From NCBI RefSeq assembly GCF_014270065.1, contig NZ_JACNME010000014.1, forward strand, positions 1-64,000: 64,000 nt of DNA, read 5' to 3'. The notes under the pieces are model-generated. The model was given only the letters and a program-made list of their open reading frames with translations. It was not told the DNA's origin and did not search any database. Both the position numbers and the translations under genes were made by a program. This document shows positions 52,567 through 61,554 of the stretch, one piece after another (within the stretch, counting starts at the first letter, position 1; every line of letters begins with the position of its first letter). The DNA comes from Quadrisphaera sp. RL12-1S. GTDB lineage: Bacteria; Actinomycetota; Actinomycetes; Actinomycetales; Quadrisphaeraceae.

Positions 52567-54162
52567 TCATGCGAGGACATCGACACGTCCGGACCCGACC
52601 TTGAGCCGAACGGGGGTCAGCTCGACCACCCGTTCGCCGTCGCCGTCCTGGTCCGATCCCTGGGAGCCGAGCCAGCCGCGCGGAGCGCGGTCCTGGCGGG
52701 CGGCGGCGCCGCTGCCGGTGCTCACGTCGAGCGAGGCCCCGGAACCCGTGGCGGCGAGGTCCTTGCGCAGGTCGTCCAGGGACGCCTGCAGCGCGTCGCG
52801 CGCGGCGGGGCTGCCGCCCACCAGCTCGATGCGCGTGCCCTCGGGGCGGATGTGCGCCACCACGGTGACGGAGCCGATCGCCTCGGGCTTGACCTCGAGC
52901 GTGAGCTTGTGGGTCCCGGCGCCGCGACCGGCCAGTGCCACCAGCTGCGGCGAGAGCTGCGCCGCCACGTGGGCGGGCTGCGCGACTCCGGCCGGCTGCG
53001 CCACGGGCGCAGCGGGCGTCGGCAGGGGTGCGGCAGCGGCCTGGTTCTGGGTCGGCGCGGCCACGGCCTGCGGCGTCACGACCGCAGCAGAGGACGACGA
53101 CGCGTCGACCGGAGTGACAGCCGCCGTCATCGCGGGGTCCGGCGTGGCAGCGGGACCGGCCGTGGTGAACGGGGCCGGGAGCGTCGCAGTGGTGGGCGAG
53201 GGTGAGGCCGCGTCCGCGTTCTCGCGGGCGCCGTGCGCCGCGTGCGGGGCACCGGTGGAGGGTTCTCCCCCGCCGGGAGCGGAACCGCCCTGGGGGTCGT
53301 CCGGCTGGCCCGGCTGGCCCGGCTGGCCCGGCTGCGCGGCCTGCGGGACGGCGTCCTGGGGCTTCCCCGTTCCGACGGGGGCCTCTGGCGCCGCGGCAGC
53401 AGAAGGGGCGTCCCCTGCGCCGGCGGAGGGAGCGAGGGTCAGAGCCGCCGGTCCCGCGGCGCCGCCCGCGGGCGCTGCCGCACCTGTGGCAGCTGTCGCG
53501 CCGGTCACGGCGGCGGTCACGGCGGGGCCGCTGCTCGTGGGGGCGACAGCGGGCTGCGCCGGGACGGGCGCCACCATCGCGGCGAGCGCCTGGGCGGCCA
53601 GCGTGGTGGCAGCCGCGGTGGCGTCCTGCGCCGCACCGGCCTTGGCGGAGGTGTCTGCGGCCGCGCCGGGATCCGCAGCCGGGCCGGTGGCGGGGGTCGC
53701 CACCGCTCCTCCGGCACCGTCCGCGCTCGCCGCGGGAAGTGCGACGAGGGAGGGGGCCAGAGGCGCACTCGCCGCGGAGAGCGGGGGGAGGGAGGGGGCA
53801 GGAACAGGGGCTGGGGACGCGGCGGCCCCGTCAGCGGGTGCAGCTCCTGCGGACGGCGTCGTCGTGCCGGTGGAGGCCGTCGTGCCCGTGGAGGCCGTCG
53901 TGCCGCCGGCGGGGGTCGCGGACGTCGCCGGGGTCGCGGACGTCGCCGGGGTCGCGGGGGACGTCGGGGTCGCCGGGGACGCCGGGGTCGCGGGCGCACC
54001 GTCGCGACGCGCGGGCTTCGCGGGCGTGGCCGGGGCGTCGTCGTCGGCCTGGTGGCGGGCGAGGACGTCGGCGAAGTGACCGTCGTCGTCCTGCGGCGCC
54101 GGCGCCGCAGGGGCGGCGGGCGCGGAGGCGGCAGCGGCGGTGGCGGTGACGTTCAGGGACAT
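52567..54162 (-). CDS. fliK: Flagellar hook-length control protein FliK
   Basis: 531 residues. A long Ala/Pro/Thr-rich, disordered N-terminal ruler (about 1-400) is followed by the Flg_hook domain (about 420-500), with HKLTLEVKPEAIGSVTVVAH and IELVGGSPAARDALQASLDD. FliK measures the hook and triggers the FlhB switch. The start is ATG 54162; the open frame upstream is the shadow of the next gene. Tandem 18-base repeats at 53861-53947 lie in the ruler part and could change its length. Identity rests on the C-terminal domain and gene order. Confidence 0.88.
   Translation of the reverse strand: MSLNVTATAAAASAPAAPAAPAPQDDDGHFADVLARHQADDDAPATPAKPARRDGAPATPASPATPTSPATPATSATPATSATPAGGTTASTGTTASTGTTTPSAGAAPADGAAASPAPVPAPSLPPLSAASAPLAPSLVALPAASADGAGGAVATPATGPAADPGAAADTSAKAGAAQDATAAATTLAAQALAAMVAPVPAQPAVAPTSSGPAVTAAVTGATAATGAAAPAGGAAGPAALTLAPSAGAGDAPSAAAAPEAPVGTGKPQDAVPQAAQPGQPGQPGQPDDPQGGSAPGGGEPSTGAPHAAHGARENADAASPSPTTATLPAPFTTAGPAATPDPAMTAAVTPVDASSSSAAVVTPQAVAAPTQNQAAAAPLPTPAAPVAQPAGVAQPAHVAAQLSPQLVALAGRGAGTHKLTLEVKPEAIGSVTVVAHIRPEGTRIELVGGSPAARDALQASLDDLRKDLAATGSGASLDVSTGSGAAARQDRAPRGWLGSQGSDQDGDGERVVELTPVRLKVGSGRVDVLA
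53861..53947. repeat. Tandem 18-base repeats within fliK
   Basis: Two near-identical 18-mers (53861-53878, 53879-53896) are followed by two identical 18-mers, GGGGTCGCGGACGTCGCC (53912-53929, 53930-53947). They encode hexapeptide repeats in the FliK ruler region. Being multiples of three, changes in copy number keep the frame. Confidence 0.75.
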
Positions 54163-54242
54163 CGGGTGCTCCGGGGCATCGAGCGGTGCGCGGAAGGGGG
54201 CGGTGGTGCTCGGTGGTGCAGGAGGTGCGGAGGTGCGGCGGG

Positions 54243-55280
54243 TCAGGAGCCCGGCATGGCCGCGGCGACCTTGCGGACGTAGGCCTGCGTCTCGGCGAAC
54301 GGCGGGACGCCGCCGTACTTGGTGACGTTGCCCGGGCCGGCGTTGTAGGCGGCGAGCGCCAGCGGCAGCGAGCCGAACCTGTCGAGGTGGCCGGCCAGGA
54401 GGCGCGCGGCGCCGTCCACGGCCTGCGCCGGGTCGGAGGCGTCCACGCCCAGCTCGCGAGCGGTGCCGGGCATGAGCTGCATGAGGCCGCGGGCACCGAC
54501 GGGGCTGACGGCGCCGGCGTCGTAGCCGGACTCGGTCTTGGCCACGGCGGACAGGAGCCCGTCGGGCAGGTCGTACTTCGCCTCGGCGGCGTCGAAGAGC
54601 CCCTGGTAGGCCGCGGCACCGCCGCCACCGGCGGTGCTCGCCGCCGCGGAGGCGGCGGTGGTGCCGCCGAGGACCGCGGAGCGCAGGGCGGCGCTGAGCG
54701 CACCGGTGCTGCTGCCCGCGGTGGCGTCGGTGACGCGGCGGATGGTGGTGGGGGTCTCCCACACCTTGGAGATCTTGACGACGTCACCGGCCTTCGGGGC
54801 GTGGATCATCTGCCCGTCGCCCACGTAGATGCCGATGTGCGCGCCGCCCTCCAGCACCACGAGGTCACCGGGCTGCGCCTGGGCGAGGGAGGGGACCTCG
54901 GTGCCGACCTTCGCCTGCTCCTGCGAGGTCCGCGGCAGCGTGATGCCGTTCTGCTTCATGACCAGCTGGGTGAAGCCGGAGCAGTCCAGGCCGGTGCTCG
55001 GGTCGGTGCCGCCCCACTTGTAGGGCACGCCGAGGTACTGCTTGGCGTCGGCGACCACCTGGTCGCCGCTGGCGGCGGACGACGACGACGCCTGCCCGTC
55101 CAGCTGCGCCCGCGCCAGGGCGAGCTGGCCCTCGAAGGTGGTGCTCGTGGTGGCGGTGCCGGTGGCGGCCAGCGGGCTGCCGCTGAGGGCGGCGATGCGC
55201 TGCTGCAGCGAGCTGATGCGCGACTGCACCTGGGCGATGGCCGCCTGGGCCGGCGCGGGGGCGCCCGTGACGGCCGTCAT
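54243..55280 (-). CDS. NlpC/P60 endopeptidase - lytic transglycosylase fusion (flagellar peptidoglycan enzyme)
   Basis: 345 residues with two catalytic domains. A coiled N-terminus (about 12-35) precedes an NlpC/P60 domain (about 75-185) with Cys100 in GLDCSGFTQ, His148 in GAHIGIYVG and His160 in MIHAPKAG. After an Ala/Gly linker comes an SLT domain (about 225-340) with the catalytic Glu250 in AVAKTESGYD, then SPVGARGLMQLMPGTA and AAYNAGPGNVTKYGG. It has no signal peptide, so it is probably exported through the flagellar system like FlgJ. It overlaps fliJ by 4 bases. It is the likely enzyme that opens the wall for the rod. Confidence 0.9.
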   Translation of the reverse strand: MTAVTGAPAPAQAAIAQVQSRISSLQQRIAALSGSPLAATGTATTSTTFEGQLALARAQLDGQASSSSAASGDQVVADAKQYLGVPYKWGGTDPSTGLDCSGFTQLVMKQNGITLPRTSQEQAKVGTEVPSLAQAQPGDLVVLEGGAHIGIYVGDGQMIHAPKAGDVVKISKVWETPTTIRRVTDATAGSSTGALSAALRSAVLGGTTAASAAASTAGGGGAAAYQGLFDAAEAKYDLPDGLLSAVAKTESGYDAGAVSPVGARGLMQLMPGTARELGVDASDPAQAVDGAARLLAGHLDRFGSLPLALAAYNAGPGNVTKYGGVPPFAETQAYVRKVAAAMPGS

Positions 55281-55816
55281 GCGCCGCCGCCGTTCGGGTG
55301 GTCGTGGCCTCGGATGCTCATGGAGTGGTCATCGGCAGGAGTGGCCTCGGAGTCGAGCCCTGCGTCGACACCGGGGTGCGCGGGACCCTGCACGCCGGTG
55401 GTGAGGCCGCGCGCCCGGCCAGCGTGCTCGTCGATGACGGCCTGGTCGGCCTTGAGGTCGGCGGCGCGCTGGGCCTGCTCGTGGCGGTCCGCCAGGCGCT
55501 GCAGCCCCTTGGCCCGACCCTCCGCGGCGGCCCACACGGCCTGGGCGGAGCGGGCCTCGGCCTCGGCGTCGGCCAGGACGGCCAGGGCGTCCTGGTAGCG
55601 GGCGCTGCTGGCGCTGCGCGCGGCGACGGCCGCGGCGAAGCTCTGCGGGCTGCCGTGGTCGGCGAAGCTCTGCGCCGCGGCCTCCTCGAGGATGCTCTCG
55701 GAGAAGGAGCGGGCGGCCACGGTGCGCGCGGCGGCAGCACCGGCCGCGGCGGCGGCGATGTCGCGCTGCAGGTGGCGCACGCGCAGCACCTGCTCCAGGC
55801 GGAACTTCCTGCTCAT
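55277..55816 (-). CDS. fliJ: Flagellar export chaperone/ATPase stalk protein FliJ
   Basis: 179 residues, almost entirely predicted coiled coil after KFRLEQVLRVRHLQRDIAAA, the typical FliJ start. The C-terminal 35 residues are Pro/Gly/Asp-rich. FliJ forms the central stalk of the FliI ATPase and contacts FlhA. Sequence conservation in this family is low, so the call leans on gene order after fliI and the coiled-coil character. Confidence 0.82.
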   Translation of the reverse strand: MSRKFRLEQVLRVRHLQRDIAAAAAGAAAARTVAARSFSESILEEAAAQSFADHGSPQSFAAAVAARSASSARYQDALAVLADAEAEARSAQAVWAAAEGRAKGLQRLADRHEQAQRAADLKADQAVIDEHAGRARGLTTGVQGPAHPGVDAGLDSEATPADDHSMSIRGHDHPNGGGA

Positions 55817-55864
55817 CGCTGCCTCCTCATGCCTCGTGCGGGGCTGGTCACCGAGCCGAGTCGT

Positions 55865-55922
55865 CGATCTTGGTGTTCCGTGGGCGCCTCATGGCCTTCA
55901 GCGCCACGCAACGCCGAGGTCG
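55865..55922. repeat. Second REP-like imperfect inverted repeat, between fliI and fliJ
   Basis: The left arm CGATCTTGGTGTTC (55865-55878) pairs imperfectly with 55909-55922 (10 of 14 positions; most mismatches are C/T changes, so G-U pairs remain possible in RNA). The left arm differs from the perfect copy at 41843 by one base. It occupies the 175-base gap 55817-55991, which otherwise holds nothing I recognise. Confidence 0.55.
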
Positions 55923-55991
55923 ACACCGCGGGGAGCGCGAAAGTGCTTCGGAAGCCCATGATCACGGCGGGGGGTGCTCAGGGCGGAGCCC

Positions 55992-57401
55992 TCAGGCCCC
56001 GGCGACCGGGTTGCGGGCCACCACGCCGGCCAGCGCGTTCCAGGCGTCGTCGGTGGACGTGCGGTCCTCGACGTCCTGGCGCAGGAAGCCGTCGATGTCC
56101 GCCCGGGCGCCGATCGCGGCGTCGGTCAGGGGGTTGGAGCCGGGCACGTAGGCGCCGACGTCCACGAGGTCCTGCGCCTCGCGGCGCGCGGCCATGAGGC
56201 GGCGCACGTGAGTGGCCAGACCGCGCTGCTCGCGGGTGGTGACGCGCGAGGCCACGCGGGAGACGGACCCGAGCACGTCGATGCTCGGGAAGTGGCCGGC
56301 GGTGGCCAGGTCGCGGTCGAGCACCACGTGGCCGTCCAGGATGGAGCGCGCGGCGTCCGCGATCGGCTCGTTGTGGTCGTCGCCGTCCACGAGCACGGTG
56401 TAGATGCCGGTGATGGAGCCCGTGGCGCCGGTGCCGGCGCGCTCGAGCAGGCGGGGCAGCAGCGCGAAGGTGCTCGGCGGGTAGCCGCGGGTGGCGGGGG
56501 GCTCCCCCACCGACAGGCCGATCTCGCGCTGGGCCATGCAGAAGCGGGTGAGGCTGTCCATCATCAGCAGCGCGTTCATGCCGAGGTCGCGGAAGTGCTC
56601 GGCGATGGTGGTGGCCACCATCGCCGCCCGCAGGCGCACCAGCGGCGGCTGGTCGGAGGTGGCGACGACGACGACGGAGCGCGCGAGGCCCTCGGGGCCG
56701 AGGTCGTCCTCGATGAACTCGCGGACCTCGCGGCCGCGCTCGCCGATGAGGGCGATGACGTTGACGTCGGCCTCGGTACCGCGGGCGATCATCGACAGCA
56801 GGGTCGACTTGCCGACGCCGGAGCCGGCGAACAGGCCGATGCGCTGGCCGCGGCCCACCGGGGTCATGGCGTCGAGGGCGCGGACGCCGGTGCCCATGGG
56901 GGTGTCGATGCGCTCGCGCTTGATGGGGTCCGGCGCGGGGTTGTCGATCGGCACCCAGGCGGTGGCCTGGGCCTTGCCGAGCCCGTCGATCGGACGTCCG
57001 AGGCCGTCGAGCACGCGGCCGAGGAGCCCGATGCCCACCGGGACGCGCTGGCTGCGGCCCATGGCGAGCACGGGCTGGCCGGCGCGCAGGCCCTGGCCGA
57101 CCGGCGGGGTGCCCAGCGGCATGCAGGTGACGTGGTCGGGCGCGACGGCCACGACCTCGGCGTCGATGCCCTGGCCGGTGGTGGTGAGGTCACCGGTGAG
57201 GATCTTCACGATGTCGCCGACGGGGGCGCGCAGGCCGGCCGCCTCGATGGTGAGGCCGACGACGCGGCGGACCGTGCCGGTGACCTGGGGAGCGCCGGCG
57301 GCCTCCGCGCGGCGCATGATGGCCGGCAGGGCGATCCCGGGGACGCCGACGGCCGCGGCGGGCGAGCCCGGCGCGGCGGCGAGGTCTGCGAGGCGGCTCA
57401 T
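55992..57401 (-). CDS. fliI: Flagellum-specific ATPase FliI
   Basis: 469 residues, F1-beta-like. The P-loop is AGSGVGKST (about 192-200), with GERGREVREFIEDDLG, the Walker B region ALLMMDSLTRFCMAQREIGL and PPATRGYPPSTFALLPRLLE. It energises unfolding and release of export substrates. It overlaps fliH by 4 bases at its start. Confidence 0.96.
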   Translation of the reverse strand: MSRLADLAAAPGSPAAAVGVPGIALPAIMRRAEAAGAPQVTGTVRRVVGLTIEAAGLRAPVGDIVKILTGDLTTTGQGIDAEVVAVAPDHVTCMPLGTPPVGQGLRAGQPVLAMGRSQRVPVGIGLLGRVLDGLGRPIDGLGKAQATAWVPIDNPAPDPIKRERIDTPMGTGVRALDAMTPVGRGQRIGLFAGSGVGKSTLLSMIARGTEADVNVIALIGERGREVREFIEDDLGPEGLARSVVVVATSDQPPLVRLRAAMVATTIAEHFRDLGMNALLMMDSLTRFCMAQREIGLSVGEPPATRGYPPSTFALLPRLLERAGTGATGSITGIYTVLVDGDDHNEPIADAARSILDGHVVLDRDLATAGHFPSIDVLGSVSRVASRVTTREQRGLATHVRRLMAARREAQDLVDVGAYVPGSNPLTDAAIGARADIDGFLRQDVEDRTSTDDAWNALAGVVARNPVAGA

Positions 57402-58090
57402 GCGCGCGAGGCCTGGCCGGCGGGGCGCGCGGCGCCGCGGAGCTGGCCGCGGATGCGGGCGAGCGCGGTGTCGGTGCGGGCGTCCACGAGGCCTCCGGGG
57501 AACTCGGCGAAGGCGTCGCCGGGCGCCAGGCGCGGGTCGGCGACGATGGTCACCTGGTTCTCGGCGAGCGCCGCGAGGCCCTCGGTGCTGCGCATCTGCT
57601 CGACCACGGCGAGGTCCTCCGGGTTGAGGCGGACCGTGATGTCCGCGTGGGTGGGGGCGGCGTCCAGGGCGCGGCGCAGCGCGGTGAAGCCGCGCGTGCC
57701 GTCGTCGGCGATCTCCCGGCCGATGACGACCTCGGCGAGGTCGACGACGGCGATGGCGACGGCGTCGGCGACGGCGTCCAGCTGCGGCGCGGTGCGGGCG
57801 CGGAGCTCGTCGGCGGCCACCTCCAGGGAGGTGATGGCCTGGGCGACCTGCGCCTGCAGCGCCGCCACCTCGGCGGCGGCGCGGGCGCGCAGCTCGGCGA
57901 TGACGCGGCGCTCCTCCTCCGCGGCGGCGGCCACGCCCTGGGCCCAGCCCGCGGCGTAGCCGGAGGCCTGGGAGGTGGCGGCGACGTTCTGGGAGGCGAA
58001 CGCCGCGGCGGTGGCGTGGCCGTCGAAGGAGGACCGGCTGCCCGGCAGCGGCGTGAAGACCGCCGCGTGGGGGCTAGGCGACGAACTCAT
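57398..58090 (-). CDS. fliH: Flagellar ATPase regulator FliH
   Basis: 230 residues. A Ser/Ala-rich N-terminus, a coiled middle (about 45-105, YAAGWAQGVAAAAEEERRVI) and a C-terminal domain like V-ATPase subunit E (DITVRLNPEDLAVVEQM, GDAFAEFPGGLVDARTDTAL) match FliH. I chose ATG 58090, which overlaps the 3' end of fliG by 17 bases. FliH tethers FliI to FliN. Confidence 0.88.
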   Translation of the reverse strand: MSSSPSPHAAVFTPLPGSRSSFDGHATAAAFASQNVAATSQASGYAAGWAQGVAAAAEEERRVIAELRARAAAEVAALQAQVAQAITSLEVAADELRARTAPQLDAVADAVAIAVVDLAEVVIGREIADDGTRGFTALRRALDAAPTHADITVRLNPEDLAVVEQMRSTEGLAALAENQVTIVADPRLAPGDAFAEFPGGLVDARTDTALARIRGQLRGAARPAGQASRA

Positions 58091-59105
58091 CGTCGGACTC
58101 CCTCTGGATCGTGATCTGACCGGACTCCTCGAGCTGGCGGATCGCGGCCACCACCGCGGAGCGACCCTCCTCGGCCTGCGAGAGGCGGACGGCGCCCATG
58201 AGCTCCATCTCCTCGAGCAGGTTCTCCTTGGCGCGCGAGGAGACGTTGTTGAGGATCTTGTCGCGCAGGTCGTCGCGGGCGCCCTTGAGCGCCACCGCCA
58301 GCGTGCCGGCGTCGACCTCGCGCAGCACCAGCTGCATCGCCTTGTCCTCAAGGGACAGGATGTCCTCGAAGGTGAACATGGACGCGCGGATCTGGTCCGC
58401 GAGCACCGGGTCGCGCTTGGCGAGCTCCTCGAGCAGCTGCTTGCTGGTGCCGGCGTCGGTGCGGTTGATGATCTCCACCAGCGGCTGCATGCCGCCGACC
58501 ACCTCGTCGACCTGGGCGGTGAGCACCGCCCCGGCCTTGCGGCGGATCGACTCGGCGACGATCGCCACGACGTCGGGCGAGGTGCGCTCCATCGTGGCGA
58601 TGCGCTGCGCGACGTCCGCCTGGACCTCCGCGGGGAAGGTGACCAGGGCCGCGGACGCCTGGTGGGCGCGCAGGTGCGCCAGCACCAGGGCGATCGTCTG
58701 GGGGGTCTCCCCCTGCAGGAACGACACCGTCTGACGGGTGTCGGCCTCCTCGAGGAAGAGGAACGGCTGCTTGTCGTCCCCGCCCTTGAGGCGGTCCATC
58801 ATCTCGCCGGCCGCCTCCTTGCCGATGGAGGCCTCCAGCATCGCCTTGGCGAAGCCGGGACCGCCCTGGCCGAGGGCCGCCGGGCCCACCAGCTCGCTGA
58901 AGCCCGCGATGAGCACCTCGTCGGCCAGCTCGGGGTCGATCTCACCGAGGCGCATGAGCTCGACGGTGATGAGCTCCACCTCCTCGGGGTCGAGCTGGGC
59001 CATGAGGAGGGCCGAGCGCTCGGGACCGAGCTGCACGAGCAGCACGGCGGCCTTCTGGGGACCGGTGAGCGCTTCGACGGAGCGCAGGGCGAGGCTGGTG
59101 GCCAT
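58074..59105 (-). CDS. fliG: Flagellar switch protein FliG
   Basis: 343 residues. SVEALTGPQKAAVLLVQLGP is the N-terminal FliF-binding part. The middle ARM repeats contain MDRLKGG, and the C-terminal domain has FTFEDILSLEDKAMQLVLRE and the charged torque helix (LEEMELMGAVRLSQAEEG). It links the MS ring to the C-ring and contacts MotA. The start is ATG 59105, 6 bases after the fliF stop. Confidence 0.96.
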   Translation of the reverse strand: MATSLALRSVEALTGPQKAAVLLVQLGPERSALLMAQLDPEEVELITVELMRLGEIDPELADEVLIAGFSELVGPAALGQGGPGFAKAMLEASIGKEAAGEMMDRLKGGDDKQPFLFLEEADTRQTVSFLQGETPQTIALVLAHLRAHQASAALVTFPAEVQADVAQRIATMERTSPDVVAIVAESIRRKAGAVLTAQVDEVVGGMQPLVEIINRTDAGTSKQLLEELAKRDPVLADQIRASMFTFEDILSLEDKAMQLVLREVDAGTLAVALKGARDDLRDKILNNVSSRAKENLLEEMELMGAVRLSQAEEGRSAVVAAIRQLEESGQITIQRESDDEFVA

Positions 59106-59111
59106 GGCGGG

Positions 59112-60710
59112 TCAGCCCTTCTTGGAGGCGGCGAGCCAGCCGCGGAGCAGGTTGGCGACCTCGGCCGGCTGGGTGTCCACCAGCTGGCCGAACTCCTGGC
59201 GGCGCAGCGCCTCCGGCTCCGGCTCCGGGGCCACCAGCAGGTGGCCGTCGTCGGCGGCGGGGGCGAGCGCGGACATCGGGGTGCCCGGGGCGGGGACCTC
59301 GGGGTAGAGCCGCTCGAGCTCGCCGAGGTCGACCGCCTCGCGGCGGTTCTTCTTCACGGCCCGGCGCCAGGCGATGAGCAGGACGATCGCCAGGAGCAGC
59401 ACGCCCAGGGCGATGGCGCCCTGCTTGATGAGCGCCCACTGGGCGTCGCTCTTCTGCTGCGCGGCGGCGGCGGCCAGCTGCTGCTTGGCGGCGTCGGCCG
59501 CCGTGGTGTCGAACGTGGCCGGGGTGATGGTGACCACGTCGCCGCGAACCTGGTCGAAGCCGGCCGCGGCCGCGATGGCGGCCTGCAGGTTCTGCTGGCC
59601 GATCCCGGCGAGCGCTGCCTGGTCCACCATGACCGCCACCGACTGCCGCTGCACAGCGCCCGGAGCGACCATCGTGTTGTCCACCACGGTGTTGTTGGGG
59701 TTGTCCTGCACGTTCGACTTCTTCGTGTACCCGCCCTGGCCCGTGGTGGAGCCGGCACCCGCCGTGGTGGACGTGCCGTTCACCCCCAGGACGCCATTGG
59801 CGCCGAGCGCACCACCCACGCCGCTGGCACCGCCGTTGTAGACCTCCTCGTTGGTGGACTGCGAGGACGGCAGCGCGCCGCTGGGGGTGTAGGTGGTCTT
59901 GACGCGGTTGGTCTGGTCGAAGTTCAGCGTGGCGTTGACGGAGGCGATGGCCTTGCCGGGCCCCAGGGTCTTGTCGAGCATCGCCTGGATCGCCGACTGG
60001 GTCTTCGTCTCGTACGCGGTGGTCTGCTCGTCCCCCTGGCCGACGGCGCCCTGGCCGGCCGCGGAGAGCAGCTCCCCCTTGGCGTCGGAGACCGTGACCT
60101 GCTTGGGGTCCAGGTCGGGCACGGAGGAGGAGACCAGCTGGATGATGGAGTTGACCTGGTCGTCCGTGGCCTTGGTGATGCCCGTGTCGATGAGGACCGA
60201 GGCCTTGGTGGGCTCCTTCGACTCGGTGTAGACCGTTTCCTCCGGGACCGCGATGTGGACGACGGCGGACCGCACCCCGTCCAGCTGCTCGATGGTCTTG
60301 GCGAGGTCACCCTCGACAGCGCGCTGGTAGGCGACCTTCTGCTGGAACTGCGACGCGGTGATGCCCTGCTGGTCGAGCAGCGCGAACCCGCTCTTCTCCT
60401 TGGGCAGGCCCGCCGCAGCGATGGCCATGGCGGCCTTGGACTCATCGGCGGACGGCACGAGGACCTGGCCGCCCTGGAACGTGCCGGTGATGCCCGCGCT
60501 CTGGAGGGCGCCGGTCATGTCGGAGGCGTCGGCGGCCGAGACGCCGCTGGCGACCGGGACCAGGTCCGGCTTGGAGACGTAGGTGACGAAGGCCGACCCC
60601 CCGAGGAGGAGGATGCCGATGCCGATCACGGCGAGCACCTTCTGGCCCAGGGACAGCGAGTTCACCTGGGCACCCAGCTTCTTGAGCTGGTCCGTGAGCT
60701 GCGGGGGCAT
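59112..60710 (-). CDS. fliF: Flagellar MS-ring protein FliF
   Basis: 532 residues. Membrane helix 1 is at about 24-45, followed by ring-building motifs (ALLDQQGITASQFQQKVAYQ, RAVEGDLAKTIEQLDGVRSA) and the variable Gly/Ser loop (about 300-350, with repeated GANGVLGVNG-like units). Membrane helix 2 is at about 437-460. The C-terminal peptide that binds FliG ends the protein. It is the platform on which the basal body is built. It shares one base with the fliE stop region. Confidence 0.95.
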   Translation of the reverse strand: MPPQLTDQLKKLGAQVNSLSLGQKVLAVIGIGILLLGGSAFVTYVSKPDLVPVASGVSAADASDMTGALQSAGITGTFQGGQVLVPSADESKAAMAIAAAGLPKEKSGFALLDQQGITASQFQQKVAYQRAVEGDLAKTIEQLDGVRSAVVHIAVPEETVYTESKEPTKASVLIDTGITKATDDQVNSIIQLVSSSVPDLDPKQVTVSDAKGELLSAAGQGAVGQGDEQTTAYETKTQSAIQAMLDKTLGPGKAIASVNATLNFDQTNRVKTTYTPSGALPSSQSTNEEVYNGGASGVGGALGANGVLGVNGTSTTAGAGSTTGQGGYTKKSNVQDNPNNTVVDNTMVAPGAVQRQSVAVMVDQAALAGIGQQNLQAAIAAAAGFDQVRGDVVTITPATFDTTAADAAKQQLAAAAAQQKSDAQWALIKQGAIALGVLLLAIVLLIAWRRAVKKNRREAVDLGELERLYPEVPAPGTPMSALAPAADDGHLLVAPEPEPEALRRQEFGQLVDTQPAEVANLLRGWLAASKKG

Positions 60711-61126
60711 CAGAACTGCATCCTCATGATCTCGGAGAACGCCTCGAGGGCCTTGTTGCGGAGGGCCACGGTCACCTGGGTCGCCATGCCGGCCTCGGCA
60801 GCGGCGACGGTGTAGTCGTGGACGTCCTTGAGGTCGCCGGTGGCGGCCTGGACGGCGAGCGCGGAGCTCTTGGACTGCAGCGCCTGCACGTTCTCGAGGC
60901 TGGAGGCCAGCGTCGTCGCGAACCCGGTGGATCCGGTGGACCTCGTGCCCGACGCGCCGGCGAGGGCCTGCGCGGCCGCTGCGAGGGCGTCGGTGTTCGC
61001 GGAGGGGTCGGTGCCGTCGGTGCTGCCGGTCCCGCCGGCAGCGCCCGCGGCGCCGTTCCTCAGGAGTGCGGCGTACTGCTCCAGCGCGGAGCTTCCGCCG
61101 GCGCCGAGGGGGAGGATGCCGGCCAC
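60710..61126 (-). CDS. fliE: Flagellar hook-basal body protein FliE
   Basis: 138 residues. The C-terminal 70 carry the FliE pattern ([47 protein letters not shown]), and the N-terminus has an Ala/Gly/Ser-rich insert that makes it longer than the usual 100-110. FliE joins the MS ring to the rod. The start is GTG 61126, directly after the flgC stop. Confidence 0.92.
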   Translation of the reverse strand: MAGILPLGAGGSSALEQYAALLRNGAAGAAGGTGSTDGTDPSANTDALAAAAQALAGASGTRSTGSTGFATTLASSLENVQALQSKSSALAVQAATGDLKDVHDYTVAAAEAGMATQVTVALRNKALEAFSEIMRMQF

Positions 61127-61127
61127 G

Positions 61128-61547
61128 TCACTTCGCTCCGATGTTGATGGCGGCCTCGTAGGAGGCGCGGGCGCGCTCCACGACGGCGGCGTTGGCCTGG
61201 TAGGCGCGCTGGCTGATGATCAGCTGGCCCATCTGGCTGTTCATGTCGATGTCGGGCATCTTCACGTAGCCCTTGGCGTCGGCGAGGGCGTTGGACGGGT
61301 CGTAGACCAGGCGCCCCTCGCCGCTGCCGAACTGGACGCCGGCCACCTCGACCCCGCCGGCGGTGCTGCCGTCGTGGGCGCTGCCGTAGTCCTTGGCCTG
61401 CGCGACCACGAAGCGCTGGCGGAACGCGTCCTGGTCGGTGCGGGAGACGTCGTTGATGTTGGCGATGTTGTCGCCGACGGCGTCCATCCACTTGCGAGCG
61501 AGGGTCATGCCGGACCCGGAGGCCTTGAGGGCGTCGAACAGGCTCAT
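61128..61547 (-). CDS. flgC: Flagellar proximal rod protein FlgC
   Basis: 139 residues. [20 protein letters not shown] and [18 protein letters not shown] at the N-terminus, and the C-terminal [20 protein letters not shown], identify FlgC. Length is standard. It lies 7 bases after flgB and 1 base before fliE. Confidence 0.95.
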   Translation of the reverse strand: MSLFDALKASGSGMTLARKWMDAVGDNIANINDVSRTDQDAFRQRFVVAQAKDYGSAHDGSTAGGVEVAGVQFGSGEGRLVYDPSNALADAKGYVKMPDIDMNSQMGQLIISQRAYQANAAVVERARASYEAAINIGAK

Positions 61548-61554
61548 GGCTGCC

